From positions 1-5,468 of the forward strand of contig CAUDYH010000106.1 in the NCBI GenBank assembly GCA_958453575.1: DNA of 5,468 nucleotides, in the 5' to 3' direction. Each line of letters starts with the position of its first letter. The first letter of the stretch is position 1. The notes below the pieces were generated by a model. It searched no databases. It saw only the letters and a program-made list of their open reading frames with translations, and was not told where the DNA came from. The stretch comes from an uncultured Collinsella sp. (GTDB lineage: Bacteria > Actinomycetota > Coriobacteriia > Coriobacteriales > Coriobacteriaceae). Both the position numbers and the translations under genes were made by a program. Below, in pieces: positions 5,440-5,468 of this stretch.

Positions 5440-5468
5440 GGGCGCATAGGGCTTATGCCCATGCGCCC
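5440..5468 (-). terminator. GC-rich hairpin, probable intrinsic terminator of an off-window - strand gene
   Basis: GGGCGCAT, a bulged A, then GGGC (5440-5452) pairs with GCCCATGCGCCC (5457-5468) around TTAT: 12 pairs, mostly G-C. Reading the - strand, the stem is followed by TTGTTTC, a plausible termination tract. It would separate a gene beyond the window end from folC. The window stops at the stem, so a T-run on the + side cannot be judged. Confidence 0.6.

Overview
The window looks like a piece of a GC-rich actinobacterial chromosome, most likely a Collinsella-like member of the Coriobacteriia. This rests on codon use (G/C third positions), a glycerol-3-phosphate-dehydrogenase-like trio ending in a DUF1667 protein, and AT-richer intergenic regions packed with palindromic repeats. 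The taxon is an inference from style, not a database match.

Layout. (1) Positions 1-2172, + strand: the end of a tightly packed operon. It holds the C-terminus of a GlpA-like FAD dehydrogenase with a BFD-type [2Fe-2S] domain, a complete FAD/NAD(P)-dependent oxidoreductase, and a small DUF1667 protein with a CxxCxxxC...C cluster motif. Gaps are 1 and 4 bases, and both complete genes have good Shine-Dalgarno sites. Together they look like an electron-transfer unit passing electrons from a substrate (probably glycerol 3-phosphate) through FAD and Fe-S centres. (2) 2173-2563: no gene, but several nested inverted repeats and a probable promoter for the next gene. (3) 2564-3652, + strand: a complete M24 metallopeptidase (Xaa-Pro dipeptidase type) with all five metal ligands. 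(4) 3653-4003: a second gene-free, repeat-rich stretch where the peptidase gene and folC converge. (5) 4004-5362, - strand: a complete folC (folylpolyglutamate/dihydrofolate synthase), with a probable promoter just upstream. (6) 5363-5468: the folC upstream region, ending in a GC-rich hairpin that probably terminates a - strand gene lying outside the window.

The most unusual content is non-coding. The two intergenic regions flanking the peptidase gene each carry an approximately 160-base imperfect palindrome in the same orientation. The two share an ungapped core of about 75 bases (59 of these are 45/59 identical, including a 19-base exact block), placed at the same distance from the arms. 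The arms, about 30 bases each, are unrelated in sequence between the copies, yet each pair is self-complementary (25/29 and 28/32 pairs). Conserved centre plus replaced but still complementary arms suggests selection for a folded RNA or DNA structure. Around these lie smaller hairpins that repeatedly present a GGGACGGGGC-like motif (or its complement), and a separate 65-base hairpin abuts the folC stop codon. This is a good candidate for an undescribed family of structured intergenic elements.
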